From: Peptoniphilus phoceensis
GTDB lineage: Bacteria; Bacillota; Clostridia; Tissierellales; Peptoniphilaceae
Direction: 5' to 3'
Assembly (NCBI RefSeq): GCF_001517665.2
Contig: NZ_LN999809.1
Coordinates: 1 to 64,000, forward strand
DNA length: 64,000 nt
In this document: piece after piece, positions 59,009 through 64,000 of the stretch
Layout: the number at the start of each line of letters is the position of its first letter
Numbering within the stretch: position 1 is the stretch's first letter
Program-made: the position numbers and the translations under genes
The notes under the pieces: generated by a model
Told to the model about the DNA's origin: nothing
The model's database searches: none
Seen by the model: the letters and a program-made list of their open reading frames with translations, nothing else

Positions 59009-61592
59009 AAATCCTAGAGAAAATTTTGATTTTGAAAAGTTGAAGGGCAAGGAAACTTTAATAATCTTGCCCTCTCAATCTGCTATAAATTTTTACATAA
59101 GAGAAATGTTAAAAAAGGGTTTGGACATAAGTAAAACTGAGTTTGAAACTTTTGATGGCATTGGAAAGAAAAATAGGGAAAAAAAACCTGATGAAATCTT
59201 AAAATATTTGGTCTTGTCAAAAATTTTGAAGAAAAATTTTGGGGATATTCCAGTTTATCCAGAAACTGTAGATATTGTTTTGGATTTTTTTGATGAAATC
59301 TGTGAAAATAATTTAAGTGCTTGTGATATAAGAGAAATTCCTGGTGAGATTTTTAAAATTTTGTCAAAAGTTTTTGAAATTTATGAGGGATATTTTAAGG
59401 CTAGGTCTTATGATATTTATGGAAAAGTAAAGAAAATTTCCATAAAATCAAGCAAATTTGATTCTATAATAATTTCTGGATTTTTAGAATTTGGAAAAAC
59501 TGAAGAAGAAATAATTAGAATTTTATCAGAAATAGAAGATAAAAATATCTACATAGACATGCCCTTTAATTTTATAAATTCTGACTTAATTGAAGATACT
59601 ATAAAAAAATTGTTGGAATTTTCTTTTGAATTGGAAAGAGGAGAATTTTTAGATTATAAAGAAGAAATAAAAAAAGATAATATAAAAGTTTTTTCTTCAA
59701 AGAATAATTTTTACAATTTGTTTTTTTCAGAATTAAAATTGTTTTTAAAAGATGAAGATCCAAATAGTATTTCAATTTTAAGTGCTTCATCTAGTCTTTC
59801 AGAAAAAATTAGAAGTAGGGAAAAATTTGAAGGTCTAGAATTTAATTTGCCAAGATATGAAAATTCCCTTCTTGAAAGTGAGTTTTTATCTCTTTTAGAT
59901 TATTTTAGTGACAGGTCTAAGGAAAATACTTTAAAAAGAGTGAGATTATCTTTTTTTCCACTAGATATTGACGAAATAAAACTGGAATCAGCTTTGATGT
60001 CCTATGATTTTAAAGATTTATATGATATAGATTTTTCAAATATAAGGGAATTTAGGATAAATGATGGGGATTTAAAAGATTTTCTCCTTGGCAGTAAAAT
60101 TCTTCAGGATGAAAAAATAAATAAAAGTGAAAGTCTTGATTATTATAGGAATTTTTTTGGGGAATACTTAGAAAAAGCTAGAGAAATAATAGAAAGTGAA
60201 CTTGAAAAAAATCCAGAGAGCATAATAAGACGAGAACTTAGATTTTTGGAAAAGCTTGATGAAATATTTTTAAAGATGGATAATCTTTTAGATTTTTACG
60301 AAATTATTGATCTAGATGAATTTATTTTGATTTTGAAAAAATATATGGAAATGGCGAAGATTTCTCAAGTGCAAAATCTTGATGCCCTTGAAATTTTAAA
60401 GCTTAGTTCCAATTATTATAGAAATTTTAAATATTTAATCTTAATTGGATTTGATGAAAATTATGAAAATAATAAAAAATCAAATTTTATCTACAAGAGA
60501 GAAAGTCAAGCGACCATGGAGAAATTGGGAATAATAAAGGATAATTTCAAGAGAGATTATATTTATTTACTTTATGATTTTTTCACAGCAAAAAACATTT
60601 TAATTCTTTGTGGAGATAGGGAAAAGGGCTATTCAAAACTTTTAAATTCTCTCATTTATGATTTGGGTCTTGAAGTTCAAGAAAAAGAAAAAATTTATGA
60701 AACTTCTAAACTCTATAAAAGAGAAAAAGTTGAAGAAGAAAATTATCTTCTTGATTTTCTAAATTTGACAGAGATTAATAAAAAAATTTCTGAAAGATCT
60801 TATTCTGTGACAGATTTTGATGTTTTAAAGGACTGTCCAAGGAGATTTCTCTTTGAAAGAGTTTATGGACTAGGTAAACTGGAAAAGGACTATGATGAAA
60901 AATTTTATATAAATATGGGGGACAAGTACCATCATATTTTGGAAAAATATTTTAAAGCTGAAAGTGGATTTAATGAAGATAAGTTAAGGGAATTGATTTT
61001 GGAAGAAGAAAATCTTGGCGATTTTGAAAATTTATCTTTTCTCAATAAAATTTCTGTCCTAAATTCTCAAAAAATTTTGGGAGAATATATAAAAAAAGAT
61101 TTGGAAGTTCAAGAAAAATATGGATTTAAGCCAAAATATTTTGAAGAAAGTTTTATGACTGACGTGAGGGGACTAAAAATCAGGGGAAGAATCGACAGAA
61201 TTGATGCTCGTCATGATGAAGAAATTTTAATGGACTACAAGAGGTCATCTGTAAAAACAAAAAAAGAAATTGTAGATTTAAAATCTTTCCAAATGCCACT
61301 TTATGCTATAGCAAGAAGAAAAGTGGGTAAGAAGTTATCGATGGCGAATTATGGTTCTATTAAAAGGGGAGAAATTTCCACAGTTATAAAAAATTCTGAT
61401 ATCTTGCCAAAAGATGACAGGGGGAGATATTATTTCACAGAAGAGGAAATTCAAGAACTTTTAAATAGAGTTGAAGATGAGATAATTTCCATAACTGACA
61501 GCATAAAAAATGGTAATTATGAATCTACTAGTGATTGCAAAAATTGTGATTATTTAGAAATTTGCGAAAATAAGGAGAAATTTAATGGATAA
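58989..61592 (+). CDS. AddB/RexB-like PD-(D/E)XK nuclease with Fe-S cluster
   Basis: An 867-residue protein. The C-terminal domain (about 610-867) is a RecB-type nuclease with an Fe-S clamp: one Cys in DCPRRFLFERVYG and three in SDCKNCDYLEIC. GRIDRID and LMDYKRS supply the catalytic Asp and the D-x-K motif. The N-terminal 600 residues look like the inactive helicase part of AddB/RexB, but the Walker A position reads IILPSQSA instead of a GxGKT. It would process DNA ends with AddA, which is not adjacent. AGGTGA precedes the ATG. Confidence 0.8.
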   Translation: MKKVIFRNPRENFDFEKLKGKETLIILPSQSAINFYIREMLKKGLDISKTEFETFDGIGKKNREKKPDEILKYLVLSKILKKNFGDIPVYPETVDIVLDFFDEICENNLSACDIREIPGEIFKILSKVFEIYEGYFKARSYDIYGKVKKISIKSSKFDSIIISGFLEFGKTEEEIIRILSEIEDKNIYIDMPFNFINSDLIEDTIKKLLEFSFELERGEFLDYKEEIKKDNIKVFSSKNNFYNLFFSELKLFLKDEDPNSISILSASSSLSEKIRSREKFEGLEFNLPRYENSLLESEFLSLLDYFSDRSKENTLKRVRLSFFPLDIDEIKLESALMSYDFKDLYDIDFSNIREFRINDGDLKDFLLGSKILQDEKINKSESLDYYRNFFGEYLEKAREIIESELEKNPESIIRRELRFLEKLDEIFLKMDNLLDFYEIIDLDEFILILKKYMEMAKISQVQNLDALEILKLSSNYYRNFKYLILIGFDENYENNKKSNFIYKRESQATMEKLGIIKDNFKRDYIYLLYDFFTAKNILILCGDREKGYSKLLNSLIYDLGLEVQEKEKIYETSKLYKREKVEEENYLLDFLNLTEINKKISERSYSVTDFDVLKDCPRRFLFERVYGLGKLEKDYDEKFYINMGDKYHHILEKYFKAESGFNEDKLRELILEEENLGDFENLSFLNKISVLNSQKILGEYIKKDLEVQEKYGFKPKYFEESFMTDVRGLKIRGRIDRIDARHDEEILMDYKRSSVKTKKEIVDLKSFQMPLYAIARRKVGKKLSMANYGSIKRGEISTVIKNSDILPKDDRGRYYFTEEEIQELLNRVEDEIISITDSIKNGNYESTSDCKNCDYLEICENKEKFNG

Positions 61593-62130
61593 AAAAGAAC
61601 TTAGGAAAAAATATACAAAAATAAGAGCGGAAGTAAAAAATAAGGACGAAAAAGACAAATTAATTCGAGAAAAATTAAGAGATCTTGAGATTTATAAAAA
61701 TGCAAAATCAGTTTTTGTTTTTATATCTTATAGATCTGAGGTGGATACAAAGGAAATAATTGAAAACATACTTGAAGATGGAAAAAAACTTTTAGTTCCC
61801 CTTGTTAAGGGCAGGGAAATGATAGCAGTGGAAGTAAAGGGAATTGATGACCTTGAAGAAAATAAAATGGGAATCTTAGAACCAAAAGATGGAGAAGAAG
61901 TAAAAGATGTGGACTTAACTATAACTCCTGGTCTTGCCTTTGACAAAGATGGTTATCGCCTTGGTTATGGTGGAGGATTTTATGACAAATTTTTTGCCAA
62001 AGTTGACACTATAAGATTGGGCATTGGATATTCAGACCAATTTGTGGAAAGTTTAGTTCACGAAGAATATGACAAGCCTTTAGAATATCTTTTGACAGAT
62101 GAAGGTTTAGTAGAGTTTGATCAAAAATGA
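61585..62130 (+). CDS. 5-formyltetrahydrofolate cyclo-ligase
   Basis: A 181-residue enzyme that converts 5-formyl-THF to 5,10-methenyl-THF with ATP. Basic N-terminal KKELRKKYTKIRAEV, then VFVFISYRSEVDT and the signature TPGLAFDKDGYRLGYGGGFYDKF near 109-131. AAGGAG precedes the ATG, which overlaps the upstream gene by eight bases. Confidence 0.93.
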   Translation: MDKKELRKKYTKIRAEVKNKDEKDKLIREKLRDLEIYKNAKSVFVFISYRSEVDTKEIIENILEDGKKLLVPLVKGREMIAVEVKGIDDLEENKMGILEPKDGEEVKDVDLTITPGLAFDKDGYRLGYGGGFYDKFFAKVDTIRLGIGYSDQFVESLVHEEYDKPLEYLLTDEGLVEFDQK

Positions 62131-62813
62131 AAAGATCTTATCCAGAAATAGAAGCTAAAACTTGGAAATGGGTCTTGGCACTTTTTCTATCAATTGCATC
62201 CTTCTTTGGAATTAGCCTTATATTTGGACTTTTGAATTTGAAAAATGAAGTTTTATTGGCGACAGGAATAAGTATTTGTGCTCTCTTGTCCCTTCTTGTA
62301 GTTGATAGGGATTTTATTTTTAAAATATTTTTGCCCCTAAAAATGAAGGACCTTCTCTATATTTTAATAGGCCTTGGATTTTCTTTAGTGGCAGTTATAG
62401 TGTCATCTATTGTTGTAGAAAAAATGGGAATAGAAGGCAGTGCAAATCCAATTTTTGATGTCTTGACAGAAGATAATATTAAGAGTTTTTTTGCCTCAAC
62501 TTTGATTCAATTTATTGCAGAAGAAATAATTTTTATAATTCCCTTTTTATTTGTGATAAATAAGTTTAAGACAAAAAATGAAATTTTAAAAACTATTGTG
62601 GCAATACTTGTTTCATCAGTAATTTTTGGTGCTATGCACATTTCAACTTATAATTTTAATATTTTGCAAGCAGTTCTTGTGATATCTATAATAAGGACAG
62701 GTCTTTCAATGTCCTATGTCATTTCAAAAAATCTGACTGTGACTTATTTGATTCACATAATTTATGATTGGACCCTTATTGGAATATATTTGACAGTAGG
62801 ACAAATGATTTAA
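62127..62813 (+). CDS. CPBP-family intramembrane protease homologue
   Basis: A 228-residue protein with about seven membrane helices. The CPBP (CAAX protease/bacteriocin-processing) motifs are present as E132-E133 in FIAEEIIFIIP, FGAMH with His171, and LIHIIYDW near the C-terminus. The Arg that usually follows the Glu pair (EExxxR) is replaced by a hydrophobic residue, so activity is uncertain. The ATG overlaps the previous stop by ATGA. Confidence 0.8.
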   Translation: MKRSYPEIEAKTWKWVLALFLSIASFFGISLIFGLLNLKNEVLLATGISICALLSLLVVDRDFIFKIFLPLKMKDLLYILIGLGFSLVAVIVSSIVVEKMGIEGSANPIFDVLTEDNIKSFFASTLIQFIAEEIIFIIPFLFVINKFKTKNEILKTIVAILVSSVIFGAMHISTYNFNILQAVLVISIIRTGLSMSYVISKNLTVTYLIHIIYDWTLIGIYLTVGQMI

Positions 62814-62828
62814 AAGCTTAAAAAAATA

Positions 62829-62866
62829 AAGCCTCACAATCCTAAAAGTGGATTGAGGGGCTTTTA
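62829..62866. terminator. Terminator, probably bidirectional
   Basis: Stem AAAGCCTCACAATCC with GGATTGAGGGGCTTT (one mismatch and a wobble), T run on the plus side and A run on the other. Confidence 0.8.
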
Positions 62867-62931
62867 GTAGCATAAATAGTGTAAGAAAGAAAGTAAATTC
62901 TATCTTGCACTATTTTCTTGTGGCAAGTTTT

Positions 62932-63816
62932 TTAAATTGAAAGTTCTTTAAATCCATTGCCCAAAATTTCTGAAGTTTCAGACACAGTTACAAAGGCACC
63001 TGGATCATTTCTTTTTATGATTTGTCTAACTTTAACCAGTTGTCTTGAAGAGCAGACAACATAGAGTATGTGAACATCTTTTTTCATATAAGAAGTAACT
63101 CCCTTTATGTAAGTTGCACCTCTATTTGTTTCTTCGTGAATTTCTCTTGCAATTTCTTCATTGCAATCAGAAATTATTAGGACTTGTTTTTGCTTTCCAA
63201 CACCAAGTTGAATCCTATCAATTACGCTATAATTTATAAACATTAAAATTAAAGTAAAAAGAACCTTGTCTATTGAATACAAGTAACCGAGGCAAGATAC
63301 AATAATAAAATTAATTCCCATTAAGACATTGCCTATAGTAATATTAAAATTCTTTTTTAAAATAGCTGCTATAATATCAAGGCCACCAGTAGAAGTTCCA
63401 CTTCTAAAAGCAATGCCAGCTCCAATTCCATTTAAGAGGCCACCAAAGATACAAGCAAGGATAGGTTCTTTTGTCAGGAAAAATCCTGGCATAAGTTTTT
63501 CGTAAAAAGAAATAAAAAGTGATAGGAGAAAAATTGCAAGTGTAGAAAAAAATGTAAAATCCCTATCAAGAAAAAATAAACTCAAAAAGGAAGTTGGAAT
63601 ATTTAAAAAGAAGACAAGTAAAGGAAGGCTAATTCCAGTTACATTGGATGTCAAAATACTAAGACCTGTCAAACCTCCTGATATAAGTAAATTTGGTTTA
63701 ATAATATATGTAATTGAAAAGGCAGTTATCAAGTTGCAAATAATTACAGAAAGTAATTTCCTGCCGAAAGTTTTCGAAAAAACCCAGTTTTTAAAACTAG
63801 TCTTATGTGAATTCAC
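62932..63816 (-). CDS. YitT-family membrane protein (DUF161/DUF2179)
   Basis: A 294-residue protein with about five or six membrane helices (20-185; ISGGLTGLSILTSNVTGISLPLLVFFLNIP and FRSGTSTGGLDIIAAILKK in parts) and a C-terminal cytoplasmic DUF2179 domain (about 205-290, KQKQVLIISDCNEEIAREIHEETNRGATYIKG in parts). The family is widespread in Firmicutes with no settled function. The start is GTG at 63816 with GAGGTGAT upstream. The 184 bases to the window end show no gene. Confidence 0.9.
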   Translation of the reverse strand: MNSHKTSFKNWVFSKTFGRKLLSVIICNLITAFSITYIIKPNLLISGGLTGLSILTSNVTGISLPLLVFFLNIPTSFLSLFFLDRDFTFFSTLAIFLLSLFISFYEKLMPGFFLTKEPILACIFGGLLNGIGAGIAFRSGTSTGGLDIIAAILKKNFNITIGNVLMGINFIIVSCLGYLYSIDKVLFTLILMFINYSVIDRIQLGVGKQKQVLIISDCNEEIAREIHEETNRGATYIKGVTSYMKKDVHILYVVCSSRQLVKVRQIIKRNDPGAFVTVSETSEILGNGFKELSI

Positions 63817-64000
63817 TTTATCACCTCAATTTGTATGATACACCAAATTAGAAAAAATATTAAGTGATAAATTTGATATATATAAGATAAAAATTTTAAA
63901 ACAGGAAAAATTAGAAAGAGATAAAAGCTAAAACTAAAGCTTTTGCCAAGGATTTATGAAAATGATTACAGAATTTGAATTTTTATTTATTTATAAAAAT

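Overview
The window looks like chromosomal core DNA of a low-GC, Gram-positive anaerobe of the Firmicutes, most likely class Tissierellia near Peptoniphilus/Anaerococcus/Finegoldia. The support is AT-rich intergenic DNA, strong AGGAGG-type ribosome sites with frequent TTG/GTG starts, a Bacillus-type SRP RNA with an Alu domain, a bacterial V-type ATPase operon, a trimeric NuoE/NuoF-linked [FeFe]-hydrogenase with its HydE/HydG/HydF maturases, and Firmicutes blocks such as yaaO-tmk-darA-holB-ricT, rapZ-yvcK and ftsEX. The genus is inference; no sequence search was possible.

Layout. 1-1650: the end of an rRNA operon (5S) followed by 15 tRNA genes, the last two separated by a terminator. 2.0-4.9 kb: ferrous-iron uptake (two feoA, feoB, and a 48-residue Cys-rich FeoB-associated protein). 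5.1-13.6 kb: a nine-gene V-type ATPase operon. 13.7-17.0 kb: an AspT-like exporter behind a tandem-repeat control region, then a YtrA-type GntR regulator with its ABC transporter. 17.0-19.6 kb: bioY-bioD-bioA behind two BirA-type boxes; a BirA with a DNA-binding domain lies at 35.9 kb. 19.7-22.8 kb: a HAD phosphatase, bL25/Ctc, MnmA and Veg. 22.9-23.7 kb: an IS200-type element inserted between a CofE-like gene and what looks like that gene's original terminator. 25.0-29.1 kb: ftsE-ftsX, a PcsB/EnvC-like M23 protein and a carboxy-terminal protease. 29.2-33.7 kb (minus strand): the HydABC-type hydrogenase with an unrecognised 129-residue gene inside it. 33.9-35.4 kb: ispE and a glutamate-racemase-like protein that has lost both catalytic cysteines. 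35.4-35.8 kb (minus strand): SRP RNA and tRNA-Ser(GGA).

36-43 kb: birA, then yaaO-tmk-darA-darA2-holB-ricT with two tandem c-di-AMP receptor-like genes, then a membrane-anchored alpha/beta hydrolase behind a start-site hairpin. 43.5-52 kb: ferritin, murB-rapZ-yvcK, type II IPP isomerase, a HutD-like cupin, a DUF2207-like membrane protein, thioredoxin reductase and a MATE transporter. 52.2-55.9 kb: hydE-hydG-hydF, which mature the hydrogenase encoded 20 kb upstream. 55.9-56.1 kb: a GC-richer element with interlocking complementary arms. 56-64 kb: an M24 peptidase, a MltG-like protein without a catalytic domain, an RluA pseudouridine synthase, an AddB-like nuclease, 5-formyl-THF cyclo-ligase, a CPBP-family membrane protein and a YitT-family protein.

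Together the genes point to a fermenter that disposes of reductant as H2 through a flavin/Fe-S hydrogenase, runs a rotary V-type ATPase, takes up Fe(II) and stores it in ferritin, and salvages or partly makes biotin. No CRISPR array, prophage or obvious defence island is visible. The most interesting leads are the altered SRP RNA apical loop, the cysteine-less racemase paralogue, the unknown gene inside the hydrogenase operon, the duplicated c-di-AMP receptor, the pseudoknot-like element at 55.95-56.04 kb, and the IS200 insertion that parted a gene from its terminator.
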